This document shows, piece by piece, positions 16,777 through 25,616 of a stretch of 64,000 nt of DNA. The position numbers were made by a program, and so were the translations under genes. Each line of letters starts with the position of its first letter. Within the stretch, counting starts at the first letter, position 1. Source of the stretch: Lewinellaceae bacterium (GTDB lineage: Bacteria; Bacteroidota; Bacteroidia; Chitinophagales; Saprospiraceae); assembly GCA_020636105.1 (NCBI GenBank), contig JACJYL010000001.1, positions 2,480,001 through 2,544,000 of the forward strand, written 5' to 3'. The notes below the pieces were generated by a model, which saw nothing but the letters and a program-made list of their open reading frames with translations, ran no database searches and was not told the DNA's origin.

Positions 16777-18300
16777 TTAACGCCTTTTTAGTTCATAAAT
16801 GTCTTTTCGTCTGTCCTTTAAATTTTTTACGCTCCCGAACTGGTGAAGCTCCCTGAGCAGGTCAATATCCACGTCGGCGATGAGGATCATTTCCGTATTG
16901 GGAGTAGCCTCCGCTTTTATACCATTGGCCGGAAAAGAAAAATCACAAGGAGTAAACACCATGGATTGTGCAAACTGGATATCCATATTGTGCACTTTGG
17001 GCAAATTACCCACACTTCCGGCAATGGCCACGTAACATTCATTTTCGATGGCACGGGCCTGGGCGCAGTTCCTGACCCGTGAATACCCGTTTTGAGTATC
17101 CGTCAGGAAGGGCACGAATAAAATGTCAACCCCGTCATCGGCAAGTAATCTGCTCAGTTCGGGGAATTCAATATCATAACAAATGAGAATGCCAATTTTA
17201 CCACAATCCGTATCAAAGGATTTTAATTCCCTTCCGCCCTGCATTCCCCAAACCCTGGCTTCATCTGGTGTGATATGGAGTTTTTCAAAACGGTCAATGG
17301 TTCCGTCTCTCCGGCACAAATACCCGGCATTGTGCAGACGATCGTTGACAATTTCAGGCATGCTTCCCGTAATGATGTTGATGTTGTAGGAAATGGCCAG
17401 AGAAGAGAATCTTTCCACCACGGCTGCGGTATGTTTGGCCAGCTCACGGATGGCTTCAGGTTCAGAAAGGTGGTTGTTCTCCGCCATTAAAGGTGCATTA
17501 AAAAACTCGGGAAACAGCGCAAAGTCTGAGCGGTACCCTGACACAGCGTCTATAAAATATTCTGCCTGCTGCAGCAGCCCCTCCAGGTCTTTGTAAAGCC
17601 TCATCTGCCATTGAATCAATCCAAGTCGGACGATTTTTTTGATGGTTTCGGCCTTTTTTACGGGTTTTTCATAATAAATGTTATCCCATTCCAGCAAGAC
17701 AGCGAATTCATTGGAAGCTTTATCTCCCTCCAGATAACCCTTTAACACTCTTGCCGGGTGAAAATCATTCGATATCTGGAAATTCAACACCGGATCATGG
17801 ATTTCTTTCCTTCTTACCTTATTAATGTATTCCTTGGGGGTAAGTTTATCGGAGTATTTGTGATAATTGGGTATTCTGCCGCCAAAAGCCACCCCTTTGA
17901 GGTTTAACCTTTCACATAATTCTTTTCGATAATCATAAAGTCTTCTGCCCAGCCGTAATCCGCGGAAGTCGGGTATGATAAAAACGTCGATCCCGTAAAG
18001 AACATCCCCCGAATAGGAATGGGTTTTGAATGTATAGTTTCCGGTAATTTCCTTGTAAGTATGGTGCTCATCGAACTGGTGATAATCAACAATGATACTC
18101 AGCGCACTCCCGGCGATCTGGCCATTAACCTTAATGACTACCTGGCCTTCCGGAAACATATTGATCAGAGATTCAATATGCTTTTCCTCCCAGGTATCCA
18201 TACCCACATAGGCTTCAAGCATCGCAACTCTGAGCTCCTGGTAATCATCGAGGCTTAAGTAGGTCAGCTCAATATTTTCTATATGTTCCAATTTTTCCAT
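16777..18300 (-). CDS. GNAT-nitrilase fusion protein (carbon-nitrogen hydrolase)
   Basis: A 507-residue two-domain protein. Residues 1-about 215 form a GNAT-like domain (DVFIIPDFRGLRLGRRLYDYRKELCE as motif A). Residues about 225-507 form a nitrilase-superfamily amidohydrolase with the Glu-Lys-Cys triad: FPEFF (near 261), FEKLHITPDE (near 338) and GILICYDIEFPEL (near 373). The arrangement matches the widespread YhcX-type fusion, whose physiological substrate is not established. The ATG at 18300 fits the GNAT N-terminus. It lies downstream of the SDR gene by 95 bp that include an AT-rich hairpin. Confidence 0.9.
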   Translation of the reverse strand: MEKLEHIENIELTYLSLDDYQELRVAMLEAYVGMDTWEEKHIESLINMFPEGQVVIKVNGQIAGSALSIIVDYHQFDEHHTYKEITGNYTFKTHSYSGDVLYGIDVFIIPDFRGLRLGRRLYDYRKELCERLNLKGVAFGGRIPNYHKYSDKLTPKEYINKVRRKEIHDPVLNFQISNDFHPARVLKGYLEGDKASNEFAVLLEWDNIYYEKPVKKAETIKKIVRLGLIQWQMRLYKDLEGLLQQAEYFIDAVSGYRSDFALFPEFFNAPLMAENNHLSEPEAIRELAKHTAAVVERFSSLAISYNINIITGSMPEIVNDRLHNAGYLCRRDGTIDRFEKLHITPDEARVWGMQGGRELKSFDTDCGKIGILICYDIEFPELSRLLADDGVDILFVPFLTDTQNGYSRVRNCAQARAIENECYVAIAGSVGNLPKVHNMDIQFAQSMVFTPCDFSFPANGIKAEATPNTEMILIADVDIDLLRELHQFGSVKNLKDRRKDIYELKRR

Positions 18301-18348
18301 AATGAAATTTGTTGATTATCCCAACGGGCGAAAGATGGGAAATATTTT

Positions 18349-18376
18349 AAATAAAACAAAAAGTTTTGTTTTATTT
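18349..18376 (-). terminator. AT-rich hairpin after the SDR gene
   Basis: AAATAAAACAAAA and its exact reverse complement are separated by 2 bp, giving a 13-bp A/T-rich stem between the SDR stop and the next gene on the minus strand. T-runs flank both sides. Termination is plausible but weakly supported because the stem lacks G/C pairs. Confidence 0.35.
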
Positions 18377-18395
18377 TTATCAAAAACAATAAAAC

Positions 18396-19430
18396 TTAAA
18401 TCAAAGGCATTACCCGGGCTGTAAAATCAGTCTCTGCCGCTTCTTTGAACTGGGAGGCGACACAGGCAATGGTCTCCGAAACAGACTGGTAGACATAATC
18501 AAAAGTATGGACAGATTTGGAATTGTCGTAAGCATAATGGGAGGTAACCTTCACGGCCACTTCCCTGGTAATTTCAGGGCGGGATTTGTGCAACCAGGCG
18601 ACAAACCACTCCCATCTCCAGATCAGGCCTTTCATCCAGTTGGGCATTCGACGGGTCGCTGCCGGACGATCCAGGTGATGGGCAATTTGCTCCATCAGGT
18701 CTTTATAGGATAAATTCTCTGCCGAAAGGATGAAGCGTTGTCCCGAGGCTGCTTTTTCCATGGCCTGGATCATCAGTAGGGCCACATCTCTTACATCGAC
18801 AAAGCCGGCACTTCCGCCGGCAAACCAGGAAAAAGATCGCCATACCAGTTTAAAAAAAACGGATGTGCCTTTATCCCAGCGACCACTGCCCAGTATGGTA
18901 GAAGGATTGACGACCACTACATCCAGCCCTTCGGCCCAACCCCTCCAGGCTTCCATTTCGGAAAGATATTTACTCTTCGCGTAATGGGTAAACATTTCGT
19001 TTCTATCCCACTTCGTCTTTTCACTGGTCTTGCTCTCTTTAGGGTCACGGCCGATAGTGGCCACCGAACTCACATGAACGAGTTTTTCTATTTTTGCGTT
19101 CAACGCAGCATTCACCACATTTTCCGTACCCTCTTTATTTATTTTGTACAACGCTGCCTTGTCTGCCGGGTCAAAAGATACGAGAGCCGCACAATGAAAG
19201 ACCCACTCTACCCCCACCATAACTTCTTCCACGGCCTCTACATCCAAAATATCGAGGGTCACCCATTCCACCTTTTCCAGAATCGATTCCACGAGGTCCA
19301 TGGTGCTTTCTGCCCTGCGGGTGGCCCGGACATTGACGTATCCTTGCTGCACCAGGTAACGTAGCAAATAACTTCCGACAAGGCCAGTCGCTCCGGTGAC
19401 CAGTATTTTCTTTTGCAATTGTGCCGTCAT
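18396..19430 (-). CDS. NAD(P)-dependent extended SDR (epimerase/dihydroflavonol-reductase-like)
   Basis: A 344-residue Rossmann-fold protein. Glycine motif VTGATGLVGSYLLRYL occupies residues 11-26. VFHCAALVSFD lies near 80, SSVATIG near 122, and the catalytic YAKSK near 150. The substrate-binding C-terminal part is atypical and unassigned. It resembles bacterial homologues of dihydroflavonol-4-reductase/3-beta-HSD used in lipid or hopanoid/isoprenoid modification. The substrate is unknown. It appears monocistronic. Confidence 0.85.
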   Translation of the reverse strand: MTAQLQKKILVTGATGLVGSYLLRYLVQQGYVNVRATRRAESTMDLVESILEKVEWVTLDILDVEAVEEVMVGVEWVFHCAALVSFDPADKAALYKINKEGTENVVNAALNAKIEKLVHVSSVATIGRDPKESKTSEKTKWDRNEMFTHYAKSKYLSEMEAWRGWAEGLDVVVVNPSTILGSGRWDKGTSVFFKLVWRSFSWFAGGSAGFVDVRDVALLMIQAMEKAASGQRFILSAENLSYKDLMEQIAHHLDRPAATRRMPNWMKGLIWRWEWFVAWLHKSRPEITREVAVKVTSHYAYDNSKSVHTFDYVYQSVSETIACVASQFKEAAETDFTARVMPLI

Positions 19431-19565
19431 GATATTTTGTACAATGAAGGGCGTTCAGAAATCATTGAGTCGTGAAATTTACTTTTTGAAAATCAGGAAC
19501 AAAGGTAATTATTTGAAGGAAACAATCAGGAGCATTCATAGTTTAAAAGTTTTTAGGCTGTCTTG

Positions 19566-20021
19566 TCAACTATTCTTAACAACCAGGCTCTCAAAAGCCA
19601 ATTCCAGCGTTTCAATGGCCACTTCATTACCCTCGGATTTCAGATCAACACCAGTGATTTTTGCCGGCCAGGCATTGTTCAGGGTCCAGGTCATGGTAGG
19701 CTGACCATTTTCATCCATCAAATGAATATCCACATTTTCGCGGTATAGTTGACCAGTCTCTGTCTTGGATTTATTGAACCAATCAAGAAAAGCTGTTTTT
19801 TGTGCCACCAACCCTCTTTTCAAGGTGACATTACTGAATTTTTGAAGCCCCGGCTTTTTTATCGTACTAAATGATTTAGAGTTACTATGCCGGTATTCAA
19901 TGGCCTGAGCTTCGTTATCTAGACCGCTTACTTCTGAACAATCGATCGTAAAATGGTTAAAAGATGCCCGGAAATAAAATTTGGGCACGGGCCAAATTGG
20001 ATTTTCTGTATGGTTTGCCAT
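19566..20021 (-). CDS. Contractile tail/injection-system tube protein (gp19/Afp1-like), orphan
   Basis: A 151-residue protein with the gp19-type tube signature: KFYFRASF near 14, CSEVSGLDNEAQAIEYR near 28-44, KKPGLQKFSNVTLKRGL near 55-71, and a NAWPAKITGVDLKSEGNEVAIETLELAFE C-terminus. In extracellular contractile injection systems, T4-like tails and related particles this protein polymerises into the inner tube. No sheath, baseplate, spike or AAA gene lies nearby. The flanking genes are an SDR and an AbiE system. It may be a remnant of a CIS locus, a scattered accessory copy, or a domesticated protein. Confidence 0.8.
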   Translation of the reverse strand: MANHTENPIWPVPKFYFRASFNHFTIDCSEVSGLDNEAQAIEYRHSNSKSFSTIKKPGLQKFSNVTLKRGLVAQKTAFLDWFNKSKTETGQLYRENVDIHLMDENGQPTMTWTLNNAWPAKITGVDLKSEGNEVAIETLELAFESLVVKNS

Positions 20022-20195
20022 AAGTCAAAAGGGAATTTCAATGGTTGAAAAAATTAGCCGTTGCCCGGCAAAGATCTCCCAGCGATTTGCTTTTCAAATT
20101 AGGTATTGTAGCTAATAACAGGAACTTAATGCCGCAGAAGCTCTTATTGGTTAACAGTGTTACAAACTGGTTTCCTAATTTTTCTTTAGCAAATT

Positions 20196-21152
20196 TCATT
20201 CAATCAACTTTACCAGGTTTTTGAATTGCCGAGCTACTTCTTTTTCATCAGGAATGTTTGCATATGCCAATGCTGAAAGTTCTGTTTTGTATATTCCTTT
20301 CAATTTGTTCCAAATATTATCAAAATCATTTACCAAAGGTGATTCTGAAGCGATCTTATTTTGCCATCCCGAGGGCTCATCAAACATTTCCCTATCATGC
20401 TGCAATATTTCATTAAATCGTTTCCTGAAATTATCTGATTTAACAAATACTGCGCATTCTTCATCACCCATTAAAAAGAATAAATCATAAAAATGTCTTA
20501 TTTTCTTAGCTATACTTTCATCTGGATTTTTCTCAAACGAAAAGCGAATTAACGAAACCATTTTCTCTAATAAAGTTTGTTCTTTTTTCAACACATTTAT
20601 CTCAAATGGTTCCAGATTATATTGTTCAGCATATTCTTCGTTTCCAGTTTGCTTTAAAAAATCAAAAATAAAACTTTTTATTTCGATTTTATCAAACGGG
20701 AAAGGGTTGGCGAAGGAATTTATTTCCACAATCAATTTATTGTTTGTGTTTTTAGTATTAATGCTTGCGTATTCAAAAACAGATTTACGAAATCTCGACC
20801 CTTTACTGCTTACCCCTTTTATCTCCAACTCGTTCAGTTCTTTGGTCATTTCCTTTTCTACTGTACGGATAATATTTTTTATTTCATTCCCTGTTTTTCC
20901 ATCATTATTAATGATTGCAATGTCAATATCTTCTGAAAATCGTTCAATTAATCCGAACCCTTTTGATAGTGAAGTCCCCCCTTTAAAAACAGATTCTGAT
21001 ACATATCTGCTTTTCGCCAAACGGTTTAATACTAATGTTATCCAATAATCTTTCTCAACAAAAAATGGATTTATTTTAATTGCTGTGGAACTTAGTGTTA
21101 TTAATTCTGAAAACTTTGTTTTATCTCTATGTAAAATTATATAATATTCCAC
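20196..21152 (-). CDS. abiEii: AbiEii-type nucleotidyltransferase toxin
   Basis: A 318-residue protein of the AbiEii/AbiGii family. The nucleotidyltransferase core is VFKGGTSLSKGFGLIERFSEDIDIAI (residues 56-80) with the G-S motif and D-x-D metal site. A helical C-terminal half includes KKIRHFYDLFFLM. AbiEii toxins are NTases that block growth in type IV toxin-antitoxin systems and can abort phage infection. It overlaps the antitoxin gene by 16 bp, in the usual antitoxin-first order. Lower G+C than its neighbours suggests acquisition. Confidence 0.88.
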   Translation of the reverse strand: MEYYIILHRDKTKFSELITLSSTAIKINPFFVEKDYWITLVLNRLAKSRYVSESVFKGGTSLSKGFGLIERFSEDIDIAIINNDGKTGNEIKNIIRTVEKEMTKELNELEIKGVSSKGSRFRKSVFEYASINTKNTNNKLIVEINSFANPFPFDKIEIKSFIFDFLKQTGNEEYAEQYNLEPFEINVLKKEQTLLEKMVSLIRFSFEKNPDESIAKKIRHFYDLFFLMGDEECAVFVKSDNFRKRFNEILQHDREMFDEPSGWQNKIASESPLVNDFDNIWNKLKGIYKTELSALAYANIPDEKEVARQFKNLVKLIE

Positions 21153-21865
21153 TTAGAAGTGGCAGGTAGCGTTGATGTTTTGATGTTCAGTTTATAAGTA
21201 GAATAAGGGTTCAAACTTTGTTTTAAAGCTTTTAAATCAAATTTATCTGGAAAAATACTTTCTATCAAAGCACCTAATAATGCTCTTACTCGAGGAGGAT
21301 ACTGAAGTGCATATTGCATCATACTGTCAATATCTTCCAAGGCCAACTCTTTCATTTGAGGCATTAAAATTTGTAGCGCTTTATCTGCTGTTGTGCCGGG
21401 AATTTTTTTAATATCTTTCAAAGCATCTAAAACACCTAATAATCTATAATTTTCTTCTGTAACATCTACATAAGCTTTCACGATATTTGCCTTAAGCCAC
21501 CCTATTTCTATTTTTTTCCTACCTCTTTTTGTGGCTACCTGCGTATTAAAAGACATTTGTGTGGTCAGATTTAACTCATTATACAGGGTATATCCTGTAA
21601 CATATCCTACTCTTTCACCATCTTTAAAGAGGTAGTTTTTTAGTAATAAATCGTAGTTAGGTTCTAACTCTCCAAATATCGTTTTTTGGGGTTTAAAAAA
21701 AATACCTTTTGAAACCTTTTTGATGACTCCTTTTTTTTGCAGCCGCTCCAGTGCTTTAGCAGCGGTAAAAAAATTACCAGGAGAAATACCCAATTGAGCA
21801 TAACCAAAAGGTTCGCTTTCAGGTATCTCCTTTATCTTTTCTCTTATTTGCGCTGCTACTTTCAT
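21137..21865 (-). CDS. abiEi: AbiEi-type antitoxin/transcriptional regulator
   Basis: A 242-residue protein. Its N-terminal winged helix-turn-helix (residues 1-60: QIREKIKEIPESEPFGYAQL, then AALERLQKKGVIKKVSKGIFF-like) and middle GYVTGYTLYNELNLTTQ segment match AbiEi antitoxins (DUF6088-like). AbiEi neutralises AbiEii and represses its own operon. Directly upstream is a 15+15 bp palindrome overlapping a good promoter. The -7 box ends 4 bp before the ATG, so the transcript is predicted to be almost leaderless. Confidence 0.85.
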   Translation of the reverse strand: MKVAAQIREKIKEIPESEPFGYAQLGISPGNFFTAAKALERLQKKGVIKKVSKGIFFKPQKTIFGELEPNYDLLLKNYLFKDGERVGYVTGYTLYNELNLTTQMSFNTQVATKRGRKKIEIGWLKANIVKAYVDVTEENYRLLGVLDALKDIKKIPGTTADKALQILMPQMKELALEDIDSMMQYALQYPPRVRALLGALIESIFPDKFDLKALKQSLNPYSTYKLNIKTSTLPATSKWNII

Positions 21866-21869
21866 TCAA

Positions 21870-21899
21870 CAAAGATAGCTATTTTTATTAAAATGTCAA
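21870..21899 (-). promoter_or_regulatory. Bacteroidota promoter of the abiE operon
   Basis: On the minus strand, TTG (21899-21897) is followed by 19 bp and TATCTTTG (21877-21870), a full TAnnTTTG -7 box with consensus spacing. The start codon follows after 4 bp. The -33 element lies inside the right palindrome arm described next. Confidence 0.65.
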
Positions 21900-21926
21900 G
21901 TTTTTTTAACTAAAAACTTGACATTT
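21891..21926. promoter_or_regulatory. 15-bp-arm palindrome, probable AbiEi operator
   Basis: AAATGTCAAGTTTTT and its exact reverse complement are separated by 6 bp. The site starts 26 bp upstream of abiEi and covers its -33 element. AbiEi proteins are known to bind inverted repeats and autorepress, so this is the likely operator. Confidence 0.7.
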
Positions 21927-22124
21927 ATGATTTGAATATTTATTCCCATATTTTCAAACCTCCTTTTCCATCACCACCGTATCATGTTCCTTATAGCGTA
22001 CCCAACTGGGGTGACCCACTCGCCAAAATACCAGTGGGCTATTTTAAAGATGAACACCAGATCTATTGGATCGGGTTGCTTTATGAGATTTCGGGAGTAT
22101 TCATTTTGGAAAGTATTGCCTGTT

Positions 22125-23252
22125 TCAAATCCCAAACCTCCACCCCTGGTGTACCGCCCCGCCAATGGAATTCTCCCGGGCGCCGGTCACTGAGGTCAAA
22201 CTGGTAGGAAAAGTCTCCATACGGAGAACGCCCAAAAGGGCCATCAATAAGGCTTCTTTATATTCAATGATTTTGACATCGGGAATTTCTACGTGGATAT
22301 CGCCAATTCCTTTACAGGCTTCTTCGATGCATTTGACCAAAAAGTCATTCAGGGCTCCCCCGCCGGTGATCAACATTTTGAAGTGGCTTTTTTTGAGCCT
22401 GTTTTTCAGGATGCCTTTCAGATCCTTGACCAGTTGACCCGCGAGTTGAACGGAGGCCGTATGAAGCTTATCTTCCACCGGACAATCGAATTCATGGTAA
22501 ATGGGGATCAGCACCTCCTGCACCCAATTGTTGCCCAGGGATTTGGGATATGGTTCCCCAAAAAACTTTAATGCATTGACCTTTTCCAGCAGTTGGGTAT
22601 TTAATTTTCCTGCTTCCGCAAAACGACCGCCATCGTCATAAGGCCATCCCAGGACACTCACAATGGCATTGAGTACCTGATTGGCACCGCCCACATCAAA
22701 AGCCACATAATCCTTTCCATTTCTGACGGTAACATTGGCAATGCCCCCCAGGTTGAGGCAAATTTCATAATTATGAAACAGGTACTCATCGACTATCGGG
22801 GCCAGCGGTGCTCCTTGTCCCGATAAAGCCACATCCTGGGCCCTGAAATTGTCGATCACCGGATAACCCGTGATGGCTGCAATGGCTGCCCCTCCTCCTG
22901 CCTGTAGGGTGAAATTTTTGTCAGGGTAATGAAAAATGGTGTGACCGTGTGAAGCGATAAATTGTGGGTTTAATTCGTATTTTCCAATAAAAATCAAAGC
23001 CTGAACCCCAAAATACCGCCCCAGTTCGGCATCCAGTTCGGCCAACTCAAGGCCGCTCAACTCAGGAGCTTTCTTCAACTTCAGCATCCAGTCTTCTGCA
23101 TACGGGATGGTCTCGGCTTCCAGGATACTCCATTCCCTAATTTTTAGCTTATCATGCTTCAGCTTACAGGTAAACTCGCAATAGGCAATGTCGAGTCCAT
23201 CCAGTGAACTTCCTGACATTAAACCGAGGGCCTGATATTTTTTTATTGCCAT
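22125..23252 (-). CDS. anmK: Anhydro-N-acetylmuramic acid kinase
   Basis: A 375-residue AnmK. LGLMSGSSLDGLDIAYCEF at the N-terminus is the P-loop-like ATP site of the family. HGHTIFHYP near 104, DNFRAQDVALSGQGAPLAPIVDEYLF near 142-167, NLGGIANVT near 176 and MLITGGGALN near 305 follow. It phosphorylates 1,6-anhydro-MurNAc to MurNAc-6-P for cell-wall recycling. Length and order of motifs are normal. It is the last gene of a run phoD-like - GT9 - anmK with 8-10 bp gaps. Confidence 0.93.
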   Translation of the reverse strand: MAIKKYQALGLMSGSSLDGLDIAYCEFTCKLKHDKLKIREWSILEAETIPYAEDWMLKLKKAPELSGLELAELDAELGRYFGVQALIFIGKYELNPQFIASHGHTIFHYPDKNFTLQAGGGAAIAAITGYPVIDNFRAQDVALSGQGAPLAPIVDEYLFHNYEICLNLGGIANVTVRNGKDYVAFDVGGANQVLNAIVSVLGWPYDDGGRFAEAGKLNTQLLEKVNALKFFGEPYPKSLGNNWVQEVLIPIYHEFDCPVEDKLHTASVQLAGQLVKDLKGILKNRLKKSHFKMLITGGGALNDFLVKCIEEACKGIGDIHVEIPDVKIIEYKEALLMALLGVLRMETFPTSLTSVTGARENSIGGAVHQGWRFGI

Positions 23253-23260
23253 GTTTTTTA

Positions 23261-24238
23261 TTACATTGGTAAATCACTGAAATCAATATTTACCATACAT
23301 TTGAAATGCTTTTTCGGACATTCATGGTGCCCGATTTTGGAACAGGGCCGGCAGGAAAGTCCTTTGACCTCAAGCGTTGTATTCCGGTTTTCTTTATTAC
23401 CATAATAAGGATACATGCCAAATTCAGGGATGGTATTGCCCCAGACGGAAATGATTTCCTTATCAAAAGCCGCCGCAATGTGCATCAGCCCGGTATCGTG
23501 AGAGATCACCTTTGCCGCCTGCCTGACCATAGAAGCCGATTCGTTGAGTTTTAACTTACCGCAGGCATTGACGACATGGCCGCCGGACTGTTCGGCGATA
23601 AAGGCTCCGGGTCTTTCATCTTCCGGGCCTCCGAGCAAAATGACAGGGCCTTCCAATTGCTGGCACAATTCGATGAGCCGCACCACAGGCAATCGTTTGG
23701 TGGCATGAGCCGCCCCGATAACGAGAGCTATGTATGGCTGTACTGCCCCAATGCCGGACTTTTTAAAAAAAGTACTCAATTTCACTTCTTCCTTTTTGGG
23801 AATAAAATAATCGAGCCCTTTACCGTCATTTTTGACACCCAGTTTTTCTGCCGGTTTCATGTAACGATCCACAATGTGGACTTTCGGCAATAGATTGATC
23901 TTAAGCCGGGTCATGAGCCATTTTTGTACATTGATCTTGTTGAAACTATACGTTTTTGTGCCTAACCCTATTCTTACCATCCGACTCCGGAGGTTGTTGT
24001 GCAGATCAATAATATACCGGTAAGATTCTCCTTTCAAACTCAACATCACTTCCTCCACATTTTTATGAATGCCATAAACCTTATCGATATAAGGATTGGC
24101 TTCCACCACAGGAAGGAAGCTATTTTTCGTCAGAAAATGAATCTCCGCCTCCGGCAACTGCTGTTTCAAACAACGAATGACCGGCGTAGTCAATACAATA
24201 TCTCCGATGGAAGAAAAACGAATGATCAATATTTTCAA
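23261..24238 (-). CDS. Glycosyltransferase family 9 (heptosyltransferase-like)
   Basis: A 325-residue GT-B glycosyltransferase. The N-terminal RFSSIGDIVLTTPVIRCLKQQLP is the GT9 signature. The donor domain has IALVIGAAHATKRLP near 170, ILLGGPEDE near 203 and SHDTGLMHIAAAF near 250. A cysteine-rich LSCRPCSKIGHHECPKKHFKCM tail is common in GT9 proteins. It probably adds a sugar to LPS core or another envelope glycan; the donor is unknown. It lies between anmK and the PhoD-like gene. Confidence 0.87.
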   Translation of the reverse strand: MKILIIRFSSIGDIVLTTPVIRCLKQQLPEAEIHFLTKNSFLPVVEANPYIDKVYGIHKNVEEVMLSLKGESYRYIIDLHNNLRSRMVRIGLGTKTYSFNKINVQKWLMTRLKINLLPKVHIVDRYMKPAEKLGVKNDGKGLDYFIPKKEEVKLSTFFKKSGIGAVQPYIALVIGAAHATKRLPVVRLIELCQQLEGPVILLGGPEDERPGAFIAEQSGGHVVNACGKLKLNESASMVRQAAKVISHDTGLMHIAAAFDKEIISVWGNTIPEFGMYPYYGNKENRNTTLEVKGLSCRPCSKIGHHECPKKHFKCMVNIDFSDLPM

Positions 24239-24248
24239 AATAGGCTAT

Positions 24249-25580
24249 TTATTTTTTTCCCGGCGCATCAATGTCATAATCCCACAACATCTGGCCTTTG
24301 CTATCGAATATTTTTATCTTCAGGTGACGCTCCAGGCGTTTTCCTGAAAATTCGAGGACACCAAAATTGCGCTGGGCCACGACCGTACCTTTGACCAGGT
24401 GATCATTTTTTTCATCCACCAGGTATTTCATGGGCACAGCCTGGGAAGTCAATGGCGAAACGGTGAGATCGTAAACCTTGTTGCCTGCTTTGTTTTCATA
24501 CATACTCAAATCCGTATGATGCCTGTCACCGGTCAGGAATATGACCCCGGTAATATTTTCTTCTTCAATACGCCTTAGCAGATAAGCTCTTTCTTCTTTA
24601 TTTAAATTGATATAATTCTCAAAAACCTCGGCCGTAGTGAGCACTTGCCCGCCCATCAGGACCATTTTAAAAGGAGCCTGGCTGGTAATCAATGATTCTA
24701 TCAACCATTCCAATTGCCGTTCTCCGAGGAATTGCTTTTTGCCCTCTTTCATGTCATTCGGAGTACGGAATGACCGGTTATCCATCAAAAAGAAATCCAT
24801 ATCGTTGAACTGGAACATGGAAGTTATGCCTTGGCCATCCAGTCCATAACCATTGTTTGCCCAAAATAATTTAAACGCTTCAAGGGTAATTTCCTTATGG
24901 TTGAAGTTGCGCCCGGAATCATTGGGGCCGTAATCATGATCGTCCCAGATGGCGTAGTTATGTGTAGAGGCCAACAGAGGCTGCATTTCGGGCAGTGAGC
25001 GGGAATGCGTATTCCGGTGCAGGATACCGGTACGGGTATACCAATCCACCTCCCGGAGATAATTGTTGTCTCCCAGCCAGAGCATGCCGTCAGGCTTCAA
25101 TTTGTGTATGCTGGTAAAAATTTCATACTCCCCGCCATAAGGCGTTCCGGGGCGGTCAACCTCCGGCTCGTTGATGTACGCGCAGCTGCCCAGTGCCATG
25201 GTAAAATCCGGCGGATCGGTGCGGTACTGCCAAAGGGTCTGCGACTGGAAGGCCGTCGGGTAATCAAAGGCTACTTTTTTCCCGTTGATATACAAATCAT
25301 ATTCATAACGTTTTCCGGGGGTCACCTCATCTGCCAGGCAATGGGCGGTAAAGGCATCTTTTTTGCACGTGGTGACCACTTCTGTAGAAAAGGAAACCCC
25401 GGGTTTGTCTTTTTCCCAGTAAACAAATTGAACTTCAGCCGGGGCGTTCGTCTGCACCCAAAGCATAACTTCTTTCATTTCCGAATATCCCACCATCGGC
25501 CCTGATTGCAGGAATGTCTTTTGAGAAAAGGCCGTTAAAGACAATACAAAGCAAAAAGACAGCACAAGTATTTTTTTCAT
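24249..25580 (-). CDS. PhoD-like alkaline phosphatase/phosphodiesterase, exported
   Basis: A 443-residue protein with a Sec signal peptide (MKKILVLSFCFVLSLTAFSQ). An N-terminal Fn3-like domain is followed by a PhoD-like metallophosphatase core: GSCAYINEPEVD, DGMLWLGDNNY, IWDDHDYGPND and FLTGDRHHTDLS supply the metal-binding D/N/H residues. The substrate is a phosphoester of unknown nature in the periplasm or outside the cell. It is placed 36 bp after the class II aldolase gene and before GT9. Confidence 0.88.
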   Translation of the reverse strand: MKKILVLSFCFVLSLTAFSQKTFLQSGPMVGYSEMKEVMLWVQTNAPAEVQFVYWEKDKPGVSFSTEVVTTCKKDAFTAHCLADEVTPGKRYEYDLYINGKKVAFDYPTAFQSQTLWQYRTDPPDFTMALGSCAYINEPEVDRPGTPYGGEYEIFTSIHKLKPDGMLWLGDNNYLREVDWYTRTGILHRNTHSRSLPEMQPLLASTHNYAIWDDHDYGPNDSGRNFNHKEITLEAFKLFWANNGYGLDGQGITSMFQFNDMDFFLMDNRSFRTPNDMKEGKKQFLGERQLEWLIESLITSQAPFKMVLMGGQVLTTAEVFENYINLNKEERAYLLRRIEEENITGVIFLTGDRHHTDLSMYENKAGNKVYDLTVSPLTSQAVPMKYLVDEKNDHLVKGTVVAQRNFGVLEFSGKRLERHLKIKIFDSKGQMLWDYDIDAPGKK

Positions 25581-25616
25581 TTGTTTAAAAATTTATTAAA
25601 TATTTTAAAACTTAAA

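Noticed and set aside
21971..22165. 64-codon minus-strand frame between abiEi and anmK
   Set aside because: It overlaps the end of anmK in another frame, has no recognisable domain and no promoter.
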